This document shows positions 29,755-38,585 of a stretch of DNA of 38,598 nucleotides, piece after piece. How positions within the stretch are numbered: position 1 is the first letter of the stretch; each line of letters begins with the position of its first letter. This DNA is from Candidatus Scatousia excrementigallinarum (GTDB lineage Bacteria; Cyanobacteriota; Vampirovibrionia; Gastranaerophilales; Gastranaerophilaceae). The notes below the pieces were generated by a model. It had not been told where the DNA came from. It saw nothing but the letters and a program-made list of their open reading frames with translations, and ran no database searches. The position numbers and the translations under genes were made by a program. The stretch lies in contig DVIU01000117.1 of assembly GCA_018711035.1 (NCBI GenBank), positions 1 to 38,598 of the forward strand. Reading direction: 5' to 3'.

Positions 29755-31246
29755 CATAGTTGAAATAAAAAATCTGACAAAAACTTTTAATAAAATAAAA
29801 GCTATTGATGATTTAACGCTGAATCTTGAAAAGGGAAAAATTACAGGCTTAATCGGCGCGGATGCATCAGGTAAAACTACTCTCATCAGACTTATTATCG
29901 GTCTTCTTGTGGCCGAACGCGGAGATATAACCACGCTTGGATTAAATCCGGTTACACAAAAACAGGAATTGAATACAAAAATCGGATATATGCCGCAAAA
30001 ATTTGGCCTTTATGAAGATTTAAGCGTCATAGAAAATTTAAACCTTTATGCTGATTTAAAAAATGTAGAGCATGATTTTACAAAACTTCTGCAATTTACG
30101 GATTTGGAAAGATTTCAGGATAGGCTTGCAGGAGCTTTGTCAGGCGGAATGAAGCAAAAGCTGGGGCTTGCCTGTGCACTTCTGGGGGAGCCTGAGTTTC
30201 TTGTTCTTGATGAACCCTCCGTAGGCGTTGACCCGATTTCACGACGGGAATTGATGAAAATGGTGAGAGAATCCACACGTAATAAAACTTCCGTCCTCTG
30301 GTCAACATCATATTTAGACGAAGCACACAGTTTTGATACAGCGGTTGTTCTGCATGAAGGCAAAGTTATCTTTAACGGCAAACCTGATGATTTAAGCCCT
30401 ACTGCTCAGGGGTTTGAAGAAAAAGTAATAGAACTTATGGGCGGATATAAGCATGAAGAATCATTGATTGCCAGAAATTTTGAACCTGTAAGTTCTGATT
30501 TGGAATGCACTGTTCTTGCAGATAATCTTGTAAAAAAATATGGCAATTTTTATGCAGTAAAAAATAACTCTTTTTGCATAAACAGAGGAGAAATTTTCGG
30601 GCTTCTCGGCCCTAACGGAGCAGGAAAATCAACTTCATTCAAGATGATGTGCGGGCTGGCAAAACCTACAGGAGGCACCGCTAAAATAATGGGAATTGAT
30701 ATTCTGGAAAACCCTTCTAAGGCACGCTCGCATTTAGGATATATGGCTCAAAAATTTTCATTGTACGGGAACTTAACAGTAGAACAAAACCTGAAATTTT
30801 TTGCGGGAGTTTACGGTGCGGGATTTAAAGAACGTGCGGAAAAAATTCCGGAAATTGTGAAGATATTCGGGTTTGAAGCGTATCTTAAACAAAATGCTTC
30901 CGAATTACCTCTCGGATTCAAACAGAGACTCTCACTCGCATGTGCCGTAATCCATAATCCGCCTGTTCTTTTCCTTGACGAACCCACATCAGGGGTTGAC
31001 ATCATAACTAGAAAAGAGTTCTGGAATCATATAACTTCTCTTGCCAAAAAAGGGGTAACTGTACTTGTCACAACGCACTTTATGGATGAGGCGGAATATT
31101 GCGACAGGATAAGCCTGTTTTATAAAGGAGAAGCAATTGCAATAGGGACACCTCAGGAATTGAAAGAAAAAGCCGGTGCAGATAATATGGAGGATGCTTT
31201 TATTAAACTGATTGAGGAAAACGATACACAGGAGAAAAAGGAATGA
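29747..31246 (+). CDS. ybhF: Double-cassette ABC exporter ATPase (YbhF-like)
   Basis: About 499 residues from ATG 29747. The ORF-track start at 29729 is a TTG. Cassette 1: Walker A GADASGKTTL, signature LSGGMKQKLGLA, Walker B FLVLDEPSVGVDP. Cassette 2: Walker A GPNGAGKSTS, signature LPLGFKQRLSLA, Walker B VLFLDEPTSGVDI. The two ATPase domains fused in one chain, with the unusual LPLG-x-KQR second signature, are the usual YbhF form. It energises the two permeases that follow. The start overlaps the adaptor stop by 8 nt. Confidence 0.92.
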   Translation: MNNIVEIKNLTKTFNKIKAIDDLTLNLEKGKITGLIGADASGKTTLIRLIIGLLVAERGDITTLGLNPVTQKQELNTKIGYMPQKFGLYEDLSVIENLNLYADLKNVEHDFTKLLQFTDLERFQDRLAGALSGGMKQKLGLACALLGEPEFLVLDEPSVGVDPISRRELMKMVRESTRNKTSVLWSTSYLDEAHSFDTAVVLHEGKVIFNGKPDDLSPTAQGFEEKVIELMGGYKHEESLIARNFEPVSSDLECTVLADNLVKKYGNFYAVKNNSFCINRGEIFGLLGPNGAGKSTSFKMMCGLAKPTGGTAKIMGIDILENPSKARSHLGYMAQKFSLYGNLTVEQNLKFFAGVYGAGFKERAEKIPEIVKIFGFEAYLKQNASELPLGFKQRLSLACAVIHNPPVLFLDEPTSGVDIITRKEFWNHITSLAKKGVTVLVTTHFMDEAEYCDRISLFYKGEAIAIGTPQELKEKAGADNMEDAFIKLIEENDTQEKKE

Positions 31247-32373
31247 GTATTTTAGGAGCATTAATTAAAAAGGAATTTTTCCAGATAGTAAGAGATCCCT
31301 CGAGTATTCTTATCGCAATTGTTTTACCGCTAATGCTTCTGCTTCTCTATATGTACGGAGTAAATATGGATACGGTAAAAGTATCTCTGGGAATTAAAAA
31401 TGATGATGGAAACCCTGAAATCTCAACACTGGTAAAATCTTTTAACCAGAGTAAATTTGTGGACGCGTATGTTTATGAAAATAAAGACTTAATGTATAAA
31501 GATTTAGCCCGCTCAAAGCTTAGAGGAGCAGTAATAATTCCCAATGATTTTTCAAAAAAATTATCAGCCCGACGGCCCGCAGACATGTTGATAATAACAG
31601 ATGGCAGCGAAGTAAATCTTGCTAACTATGTTCAGGTTTATCCCGTTGCTATAGTAAACCGCTGGCTTACGACAAGCAAATATAAATATGACAGTAAACC
31701 TCCTCTCATAACATCGGATACAAGATTCTGGTATAATCAGGATATAAACAGCCATTATTTTATACTTCCGGGATCGCTTGCAATAACAATGACTTTAATA
31801 GGTCTGCTCCTCACTGCATTAGTAGTAGCCAGAGAATGGGAACGCGGCACAATGGAAGCCTTATTAAGCACGAATGCCACAAAAATGGATATAGTCCTCG
31901 GAAAATATATTCCGTATTTTACGCTTGGCATGATTTCAATGGCATTCAGTGTATTTATGTGTATTGTAGTTTTTAAAATACCGTTTCGGGGTAATCTGCT
32001 GGTTCTTTTCGGATTTAGTGCTATATTTCTTTTTTCATGTCTTGGGATTGGTTTGATAATATCTACAAAACTCCGCGACCAGTTTCTGGCAAGTCAGGCG
32101 GCTATTGCAATAGGATTCTTGCCGGCACTTCTTCTTTCCGGATTAATTTTTCCGATAAATTCAATGCCTTTCGTGTTTCAGTTATTAACTAAAGTTTTTC
32201 CTCCGACATATTTTGTATCGTGCATTCAGAGTGAGTTTATGGCAGGTACTGTCTGGGAAATTGTTATACTGAATTCACTCTATCTCTTAATACTGGGGCT
32301 TGTTCTGTTCAATGTAGTATATCAAAACACATCAACCAGACTTGAAGATGTAAGGAGAAAGAAAAATGCTTAG
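31243..32373 (+). CDS. ABC-2 type permease (YbhS/YbhR-like), first
   Basis: 376 residues. One N-terminal helix (ILIAIVLPLMLLLLYMYGV) is followed by a large extracytoplasmic domain of about 140 residues, then five helices with the ABC-2 signature REWERGTMEALLSTNATKMDIVLGK between the second and third. It pairs with the next gene product to form the membrane channel. It overlaps the ATPase stop by ATGA. Confidence 0.92.
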   Translation: MSILGALIKKEFFQIVRDPSSILIAIVLPLMLLLLYMYGVNMDTVKVSLGIKNDDGNPEISTLVKSFNQSKFVDAYVYENKDLMYKDLARSKLRGAVIIPNDFSKKLSARRPADMLIITDGSEVNLANYVQVYPVAIVNRWLTTSKYKYDSKPPLITSDTRFWYNQDINSHYFILPGSLAITMTLIGLLLTALVVAREWERGTMEALLSTNATKMDIVLGKYIPYFTLGMISMAFSVFMCIVVFKIPFRGNLLVLFGFSAIFLFSCLGIGLIISTKLRDQFLASQAAIAIGFLPALLLSGLIFPINSMPFVFQLLTKVFPPTYFVSCIQSEFMAGTVWEIVILNSLYLLILGLVLFNVVYQNTSTRLEDVRRKKNA

Positions 32374-33469
32374 AAGAATCTGGTCGCTTATAAAAAAAGA
32401 ATTTCTTACAATATGGAAAGATCCTAAAAGCCGCTCATTAATAATCATTCCTCCTTTACTTCAATTATTTGTCTTTGCAAATGCAATAACAATGGAGATT
32501 AAGAATATTGATTTTGCTGTACTTGACAGAAGCCAATCAGTTGAATCAAGGGAATTAATATCACGGTTTGAAAATTCGGTCTGGTTCAGAAAAATAATAT
32601 ATTTAAATAACGAAAAAGACGTAAAACATTATATAGAAACCCAAAAAGTTCAGGGAGCAATAGAAATAAGTAATGATTTTGCTTCTGCCATACATGCCCA
32701 AAAGCCGGTTACAGTGCAGATTATAGTAGACGGACGTCAAACAAACACAGCTTCTATTATAAATAATTACGCTTCCCAAATTATATCTGATTACAGCAAT
32801 GAACTATCACCTCCCGAACGAGGTGCTATTGTGAATACTTCTATAAGAAATTGGTTTAATCCTAATTTGGAGTACCTCTGGTTTTTACTGGTATCCTTAA
32901 TAACCATGCTGGCATTAATGATTTCCGTGCTGCTAACGGCAATGTCTATTGCAAGAGAAAGAGAATTGGGAACTTTTGACCAGCTTATTGTAAGTCCTCT
33001 CACGTCCTTTGAAATTCTTGTCGGAAAGACAGTACCTCCGTTGTGTATAGCACTTATACTGACACTTTTTATGACTTTTATATCAGTAACCGTCTTCAAA
33101 ATTCCGTTTGTAGGTTCATTATTCTGGTTTTTGGTATCAACATTTACGGCACTTTTGTCAATAGTAGGTGTAGGTTTATTCATATCATCACTTTGTAAAA
33201 CCCAGCAGCAGGCAATTCTTGGCGTATTTACGTTTCAAATGCCTGCTGTTCTTTTATCCGGATTTGTATCACCTGTCGAGGACATGCCTGCATTTTTCCA
33301 GTTTATTGATATATTTAATCCCGTTAAATATTTTATGATTTTAAGCAAGGGTATATTTTTAAAAGGCATGGCTGTTCCTGATATTATTTCAAATTTAATC
33401 CCACTTATATTGATTGCATTGTTTACCTTAACACTTGCAGGAAGAACATTCAAGCGAAAGTTGGATTGA
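32366..33469 (+). CDS. ABC-2 type permease (YbhS/YbhR-like), second
   Basis: 367 residues, the same layout as the preceding permease: helix LIIIPPLLQLFVFANAITME, extracytoplasmic domain, then ARERELGTFDQLIVSPLTSFEILVGK and further helices. It is related to its neighbour and overlaps it by 8 nt. It is the last gene of the operon. No terminator hairpin is evident behind it. Substrates of such exporters include drugs, cationic compounds and lipids, and the substrate here is unknown. Confidence 0.92.
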   Translation: MLRRIWSLIKKEFLTIWKDPKSRSLIIIPPLLQLFVFANAITMEIKNIDFAVLDRSQSVESRELISRFENSVWFRKIIYLNNEKDVKHYIETQKVQGAIEISNDFASAIHAQKPVTVQIIVDGRQTNTASIINNYASQIISDYSNELSPPERGAIVNTSIRNWFNPNLEYLWFLLVSLITMLALMISVLLTAMSIARERELGTFDQLIVSPLTSFEILVGKTVPPLCIALILTLFMTFISVTVFKIPFVGSLFWFLVSTFTALLSIVGVGLFISSLCKTQQQAILGVFTFQMPAVLLSGFVSPVEDMPAFFQFIDIFNPVKYFMILSKGIFLKGMAVPDIISNLIPLILIALFTLTLAGRTFKRKLD

Positions 33470-33505
33470 CAAATTTTCAGATTTATTCAAATATAATTAA
33501 TGTAA

Positions 33506-33544
33506 ATTGTCCGTAAGGTTTTTACTACGCCGCAGAAGGACAAT
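33506..33544 (+). promoter_or_regulatory. Hairpin in the 5' leader of the small secreted protein gene
   Basis: ATTGTCC (33506-33512) and GGACAAT (33538-33544) enclose GTAAGGTTTTTACTACGCCGCAGAA. A TATAAT (33491-33496) lies just before it, so the RNA would start near the stem. AGGAG and the ATG follow about 15-27 nt later. Probably a structured leader. I do not recognise a riboswitch. Confidence 0.4.
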
Positions 33545-33570
33545 GTTAACTTATTTTAGGAGAATAAAAA

Positions 33571-33981
33571 ATGAAAAAGAATTTATTTATTATCTGTACC
33601 GGCTTAATATTTGCATCGGCATTCGGTTGTGCTCAGGCAGCTATGCAAAATATTCCGCCTGAGGTTCAGGCTATGCTTCTTGACAGAGCATCTGCTCAGG
33701 CAAAACTCTATAAGCCGACGTGGCAGAAACTATATACCTGCACACCTTCTAAAACGGATGACGGGTCACTCATTATATATGGACGTTCTCAGGATAAGCA
33801 ATGCCATTTTAAATATTCAAAATTCGATTGTCATCTTCCTTCCAATATTGTGAAACAATATGCATCGGCAGGTATTAAAAATCTGGATGAAATTTCAAAT
33901 GGAAACTTTGCAGCAAACACAGAGGAAAATGACTTTATGGACAAAATTCATAACACGCCTGAATATTGTACAATTAAATAA
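33571..33981 (+). CDS. Small secreted protein with conserved-looking cysteines
   Basis: 136 residues. The signal peptide MKKNLFIICTGLIFASAFGCAQAA has a Cys at the end of the hydrophobic core, but the sequence around it is a poor lipobox. The mature part begins MQNIPPEVQAMLLDRASAQA and has four Cys (YTCTP, QCHFK, DCHLP, YCTIK) that could form two disulfides in the periplasm. No family recognised. It has its own promoter, leader hairpin and AGGAG, and is followed by a strong terminator, so it is a single-gene unit. Confidence 0.75.
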   Translation: MKKNLFIICTGLIFASAFGCAQAAMQNIPPEVQAMLLDRASAQAKLYKPTWQKLYTCTPSKTDDGSLIIYGRSQDKQCHFKYSKFDCHLPSNIVKQYASAGIKNLDEISNGNFAANTEENDFMDKIHNTPEYCTIK

Positions 33982-33990
33982 TTAAACTAA

Positions 33991-34012
33991 AAAGCCGGAA
34001 ACTTCCGGCTTT
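33991..34012. terminator. Bidirectional hairpin terminator
   Basis: AAGCCGGAA and TTCCGGCTT form a 9-bp stem followed by TTTTT on the plus strand and by T-rich sequence on the minus strand. It separates two convergent genes. Confidence 0.85.
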
Positions 34013-34017
34013 TTTAA

Positions 34018-34908
34018 TTATCTAGCAGAATTCCAGAAATATCTTTTTAACTTATCAATTAAAGACATCTTTTGCGGAGAGAATTTTTCAGTAACAGAAA
34101 TTTCAAACGGTTCAGGCTGTGTAGTTCTTGCATATTTTACATCAGCAGGCCCGAACATCATTACATAAGAAGCTTTATAGCCGTCAGGTATTTTGAGTTC
34201 CCTGCAAAGTTCCGGAAAAATTTGCAGACAAGCCTGTGCAAAACCGCACCATAACGTAGAAATACCCATACTTTGTGCATAAAGTTCAAAATAACTGAGC
34301 GCAATAATAGGATCAACATTCACACATGGAGCACTTAAAGGAGCCGAAACGACAACCATATGAGGAGCATTTCTAAACACAACGTCATTTCCGTTAATAA
34401 GTGCATCTTTATATCGTGAAAATTTGCCGGCGAGTCCTTTTACGGGAGATTTTTGCAGAATTTTTACGAGTTTTTTATTTGTATAATCTCTAAAATCATT
34501 CATAACATTAATATCTTCGATAAACGAAAAATGCAGTCCGTGATTGTTACATCCTGTAGGAACCCAGTTAAGCATATTTTTCAACTTTTCAATTGTCTCA
34601 GGAGAAACATTTTCAGATTTAAAATGTCTGAAACTTCTACGGCTTTTAATCAGATTTAAAAGTTCGTCAGCATTATATTGAGGGAGAACCCTGTCTGAAT
34701 TTTCGGGATTTTTTTCAAGAATAGAGAGTGCACCTGTAGGACAAATCGCAAGACAATGCTGGCATTTTATACATCTGTCTTCGCCGCCTTCAGCAAACTC
34801 CGGATTTTTATTCCCGTCAAATTCAAGCGCAAATGTAATACAGTCATTTATACATAGGCCGCAATGAATACATTTTTCCTTATCAATTACTAAATTTTTA
34901 CCTGTCAT
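34018..34908 (-). CDS. Nitroreductase with N-terminal 2x[4Fe-4S] ferredoxin domain
   Basis: 296 residues. Residues ~1-60 hold two clusters: CIHCGLCINDC and CIKCQHCLAICP, each C-x2-C-x2-C-x3-C(P). From about residue 85 comes a nitroreductase-like FMN domain: SRRSFRHF (phosphate-binding Arg), VPTGCNNHGLHF and YFELYAQSMGISTLWCGFAQ. Ferredoxin-nitroreductase fusions are common in anaerobes and may transfer electrons from ferredoxin to quinones, nitro compounds or flavins. The physiological substrate is unknown. It stands alone, with the promoter upstream shared divergently with the photolyase. Confidence 0.9.
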   Translation of the reverse strand: MTGKNLVIDKEKCIHCGLCINDCITFALEFDGNKNPEFAEGGEDRCIKCQHCLAICPTGALSILEKNPENSDRVLPQYNADELLNLIKSRRSFRHFKSENVSPETIEKLKNMLNWVPTGCNNHGLHFSFIEDINVMNDFRDYTNKKLVKILQKSPVKGLAGKFSRYKDALINGNDVVFRNAPHMVVVSAPLSAPCVNVDPIIALSYFELYAQSMGISTLWCGFAQACLQIFPELCRELKIPDGYKASYVMMFGPADVKYARTTQPEPFEISVTEKFSPQKMSLIDKLKRYFWNSAR

Positions 34909-34971
34909 GTCGTTCTCCTAACTTATACTTTAATATAGCCGATTTGATATTAAATTATTTTGTTTATCTTT

Positions 34972-34977
34972 TATAAA
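34972..34977 (+). promoter_or_regulatory. -10 element of photolyase gene, leaderless type
   Basis: TATAAA ends 7 nt before the ATG at 34985 with no ribosome-binding site between. No good -35 found. Confidence 0.35.
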
Positions 34978-34984
34978 TAATTAT

Positions 34985-36220
34985 ATGCTAAACAGAATTG
35001 TAAAATACACAATGTCTGAATATCTTCCGGATAAGATTGTGACCGAACATATAATAAACCCGAACAGGATTTATAAATACGGTAAAATAAAAAATCCTGA
35101 AGGTAAAACTTTTTATCTAATTACACGTGCATTCAGACAAGAAGACAATTTCGCAATGAATTTTGCAAAAGAAAATGACGCACGGCTGCTTCTTTATGCT
35201 CCAAATTATGAGCTTAAAAACAAAAATGACTTTTTTCAAAGAAATTTGGAACAGTTTTTAGAAAATGTTACGTCTGAATACCATGTTTTTTCTGATAAAA
35301 GCGCACTGGAAAAATTTTTACTCGACGAAAGTATAAAAATGCTTATAAAAGATTTTGACCCTATAGAAAAAATAAAAATGCCGGATTGCGAAATTATTGA
35401 AATTGACGCCCATAATATATGCCCGATACGTTACATCAGCGATAAGCAGGAGTATAATGCAGCCTCATACAGAAGAAAGATTTATCATAATATAGCTGAT
35501 TTTTTCACGGAATTTCCGCATACAAAATTTACACCCACAGAAAGCCATGGTGTCTTAAAAGACTTCATTGAAAACAAAATCAACAACTTTAATCTAAAAC
35601 GTAATGACCCGAATGCAAATGTAAATTCTAATCTTTCACCTTACCTTAACCATGGATTTATATCAGCGCAGAGAGCCGCACTTGAAGTGTTTAAAACAGA
35701 TACAGCAAAAGAAAATAAAGAAGCTTTCTGGGAAGAAATTATTATAAGAAATGAATTGTCAGATAATTTCTGTTTTTACAATAAAAAGTTTAAAACCTTT
35801 GACGGTATTCCTGATTGGGCAAAGAAAACATTAAAGGAACACGAAACTGATATTCGCCTGGAAAATTATTCAAAAGAACAGCTTGAAAAAGCACAAACAT
35901 ATGACGAGTTATGGAATGCTTCACAAAAACAGCTTATGAAAGAAGGCAAAATTCACGGATACATGAGAATGTACTGGGCAAAACAAATTTTGTTATGGAC
36001 GCCTACCCCTGAAAAAGCTTTAGAATATGCAATTTATTTAAATGATAAATATGCATATGACGCACCTTCAGCTAACGGTTATGTAGGAATTTTATGGGCA
36101 TTAGGAGGCCTGCACGACAGAGCATTTCAAGACAGGCCAATCTCGGGTGAGATTCGCTCAATGACATACAACGGTGCAAAATCCAAATTTAACATTAAAG
36201 AATACATCGAAAAATACTAA
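34985..36220 (+). CDS. Class II CPD photolyase-like protein
   Basis: 411 residues, somewhat short for class II (about 450). Class II landmarks are present in order: LSPYLNHGFISAQRAALEVF, EEIIIRNELSDNFCFYN, YDELWNASQKQLMKEGKIHG YMRMYWAKQILLW region, and LNDKYAYDAPSANGYVGILW with GLHDRAF. The FAD-binding Arg/Asn block and the Trp-rich electron path near YMRMYWAK look intact. The enzyme uses blue light and FADH to split cyclobutane pyrimidine dimers. The N-terminal antenna-binding half is shorter and less alike. It is convergent with, and overlaps by 4 nt, the CoA-disulfide reductase gene. A photolyase in a presumed gut lineage is unexpected. Confidence 0.88.
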   Translation: MLNRIVKYTMSEYLPDKIVTEHIINPNRIYKYGKIKNPEGKTFYLITRAFRQEDNFAMNFAKENDARLLLYAPNYELKNKNDFFQRNLEQFLENVTSEYHVFSDKSALEKFLLDESIKMLIKDFDPIEKIKMPDCEIIEIDAHNICPIRYISDKQEYNAASYRRKIYHNIADFFTEFPHTKFTPTESHGVLKDFIENKINNFNLKRNDPNANVNSNLSPYLNHGFISAQRAALEVFKTDTAKENKEAFWEEIIIRNELSDNFCFYNKKFKTFDGIPDWAKKTLKEHETDIRLENYSKEQLEKAQTYDELWNASQKQLMKEGKIHGYMRMYWAKQILLWTPTPEKALEYAIYLNDKYAYDAPSANGYVGILWALGGLHDRAFQDRPISGEIRSMTYNGAKSKFNIKEYIEKY

Positions 36221-37851
36221 ACGATTACTGCAATTTTTTCAGATTCTTCATTTTTTTTCAGAATTTTATAAAGTTCAATTCCTGCACAGAGACTGTAAAC
36301 ATTTTCAAAGCCGCGTTGGATAAGTATTCTTGAGGCAACATAGCTTTGAAAACCGGTATTACAGAAAAGAATAATTTTCTTATTCCGTGGCAGCCCATTA
36401 TATTTTTCACGCAAATCTGGTGTATAAATATGTTTTGCCCCGTCTATTGTTTCACGGTTAAATGTTTCAAAATTCCTTACGTCAACAAGCATTGCTCCCT
36501 CAATATCCTCATAAAATGCTGGTTTAAAAAATCCTTTGAGAATGTTATCAGCATTCATACCAAGAATATTAACAGGGTCTTTTGCAGAAGAATAAGGCGG
36601 AGCATAACACAGTTCAAGGTCAATTAAATCCCAGACCTTATTACGATTACGCATAGCGGCAGCCATGACGTCAACACGCTTGTCAACACCTTCGCGGCCG
36701 ACAGCCTGCATTCCGAGAATATCACCCTCTCTATTGAACAGCATTTTAAAAAGTGTTCTGGTTGCATTTGGATAATAACTTGCATGAGAAAATCCGAAAG
36801 TAATTGTCTTTAAATATTCAATTCCGGATTTTTTAAGAGAAGCTTCCGACATCCCGACGCTAGCAACTGTCAAATCAAAAACTTTAATAACAGAAGCACC
36901 AATTGTCTTCTTATAAGTTGATTTGTATCCTTTTATATTATCAGCAATAATTCTTCCCTGACGGTTAGCAGGGCCTGCCATAGGAATAATAGCTTCATTT
37001 CCCGAAACAAAATCATTTACTTCCACACTGTCTCCGCCGGCGTAAATATTTTCATCAGATGTCTGCATAAATTCATTTACCATTACAGCACCGCTTTTGC
37101 CGATTTTCAAACCGCATGATGCGGCAAGAGTTGTCTCAGGCTTGACACCGATTCCCATAATTGCGATATCATAAGGAATTTTTCTACCTGACTCAAGAGT
37201 TAGTTCATTATCACCAAAATTTTTTACTCCGTCAGACAAAATCAATTTAACACCATGTTTTCTGATTTCATTTTGAGCAGCAGCCGCAATCTCATAATCT
37301 ATATGCGGTAAAACATGTTCTCTCAGTTCTATAAGAGTTACAGAGGTTATCCCGCTGAGACTTTCCGCCATCTCAATTCCTATAAAGCCTCCGCCTATAA
37401 TAACAGCATTTTTTGCTTTTGTGTTTTTTATAAATTCTTTAATTTTTTCAATGTCTTTAAGCATTCTGACTGTAAAAATTTTCGGATTATTACAAACCCC
37501 TTCTATATCAGGTACAAAAGGATTTGCCCCCGGAGCAAGAACAAGTTTATCATATGGCAACTCGTCACCATTTTGCAAAACAACTTTCTTCTCATCACGT
37601 TTAATTTTCACAACTTCCGCATCTAGTTTTACATCAACGTTTAAAAGTTCCTTAAACTTCTTTGGAGAAGAAACATGCATAACATTCTCATCTGCAATAT
37701 ATCCGGAACAATAATAAGGCAGACCGCAATTTGCAATTGAAATTTCAAAGGTTTTTTCCAGAATAATTATTTCCGCACTGTCATCGAGTCTTCTTAACCT
37801 TGCCGCAGCACTTGCACCGCAAGCTCCGCCGCCTATAATTAATACTTTCAT
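36217..37851 (-). CDS. CoA-disulfide reductase/rhodanese fusion (NADH-dependent)
   Basis: 544 residues from ATG 37851 (MKVLIIGGGACG). GGAG lies 7 nt upstream, so the longer ORF-track start at 37932 is not used. Domains: FAD fold (IIGGGACGASAAARL), redox Cys42 in ANCGLPYY, the NAD(P)H fold (VIIGGGFIGIEMAESL), GVKPETTLA and the YAGGDSVEV FAD segment. From about residue 445 comes a rhodanese domain with FCNTGFQS (Cys). Similar fusions (CoADR-Rhd, Npsr) reduce CoA-disulfide, polysulfide or CoA-persulfide. A role in thiol homeostasis or sulfur reduction is expected. Both catalytic Cys are present. Confidence 0.9.
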   Translation of the reverse strand: MKVLIIGGGACGASAAARLRRLDDSAEIIILEKTFEISIANCGLPYYCSGYIADENVMHVSSPKKFKELLNVDVKLDAEVVKIKRDEKKVVLQNGDELPYDKLVLAPGANPFVPDIEGVCNNPKIFTVRMLKDIEKIKEFIKNTKAKNAVIIGGGFIGIEMAESLSGITSVTLIELREHVLPHIDYEIAAAAQNEIRKHGVKLILSDGVKNFGDNELTLESGRKIPYDIAIMGIGVKPETTLAASCGLKIGKSGAVMVNEFMQTSDENIYAGGDSVEVNDFVSGNEAIIPMAGPANRQGRIIADNIKGYKSTYKKTIGASVIKVFDLTVASVGMSEASLKKSGIEYLKTITFGFSHASYYPNATRTLFKMLFNREGDILGMQAVGREGVDKRVDVMAAAMRNRNKVWDLIDLELCYAPPYSSAKDPVNILGMNADNILKGFFKPAFYEDIEGAMLVDVRNFETFNRETIDGAKHIYTPDLREKYNGLPRNKKIILFCNTGFQSYVASRILIQRGFENVYSLCAGIELYKILKKNEESEKIAVIV

Positions 37852-37922
37852 ATAATATCTCCATTTATACTTAAAATATATCATAAATAGTATCAGAGCT
37901 TTATTTCTTAATAAATTACTTA

Positions 37923-37928
37923 TATAAT
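37923..37928 (+). promoter_or_regulatory. -10 element of the putative outer-membrane protein gene, leaderless type
   Basis: TATAAT (37923-37928) ends 6 nt before the ATG at 37935, with no ribosome-binding site. No good -35 was found at the usual distance. Confidence 0.5.
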
Positions 37929-37934
37929 ACAATT

Positions 37935-38585
37935 ATGAAAAAGATTATTTTAATAACATTATTATCACTTATTTTTACAATGCCGGTTATAGCGGAAGAA
38001 CATTATAATGATGAAATTTATCTTGACTTAAACACGCCTGCCGGAAGTATTAATCTGAAAACACCGCAAAAACTTGAATCAATGAAGCTTGATTTAATAC
38101 CTGCAAAAGATTTCAGAGTCTCTCCGCAGAATATTTACGACTACAACAACAAAAACCCTTACAGCAAGCAATCAGCATCCTATAAAAGAGAAAAAAAGCA
38201 CGGAAATTTTGCCTTCGGAACAAAAACCGACACTACATTTGCTCCTGAATCTTACTCACAAACAAATACAATGTTTGCCAAATATAATAAAAACAGATTC
38301 ACACTCAATACTTCATATAAAAACAATTCTTTCGCCTCACTTGATAAAACAGGAAAAGGAACCTTCGCATTTACACCTGAATACAAATTAAACAACCATG
38401 TAACTTTACAAAATGTATATTCTGCAAATTTTATGGACAGAAACAGAAAAAATGAACTTATATTCAGCCTCAAACCTTTTAAAGATGACCGGATGAATTT
38501 TGATGTCGGAGCAGGACAAATATATTCTGACAACACCTCTCCAATCCGCTCGCAATTAAACTTTTCGACAAAAATTAAATTTTAA
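37935..38585 (+). CDS. Putative small outer-membrane beta-barrel protein
   Basis: 216 residues. Signal peptide MKKIILITLLSLIFTMPVIAEE. The N-terminal mature half is polar (YKREKKHGNFAFGTKTDTTF). The C-terminal half has alternating polar/hydrophobic short strands with aromatic girdle residues (FTLNTSYKNNSF, GTFAFTPEYKLNNHVTLQNV, MNFDVGAGQIY) and ends in FSTKIKF. A terminal Phe with hydrophobic residues at alternate positions fits the BAM signal of outer-membrane barrels. No family recognised. A TGTATAAT just past its stop (about 38585-38593) may start a further gene beyond the window. Confidence 0.7.
   Translation: MKKIILITLLSLIFTMPVIAEEHYNDEIYLDLNTPAGSINLKTPQKLESMKLDLIPAKDFRVSPQNIYDYNNKNPYSKQSASYKREKKHGNFAFGTKTDTTFAPESYSQTNTMFAKYNKNRFTLNTSYKNNSFASLDKTGKGTFAFTPEYKLNNHVTLQNVYSANFMDRNRKNELIFSLKPFKDDRMNFDVGAGQIYSDNTSPIRSQLNFSTKIKF

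Noticed and set aside
30871-30990. Second ATPase signature LPLGFKQR in the YbhF-like protein as a degenerate site
   Set aside because: As I recall, this variant is normal for YbhF proteins, so it is not an anomaly.
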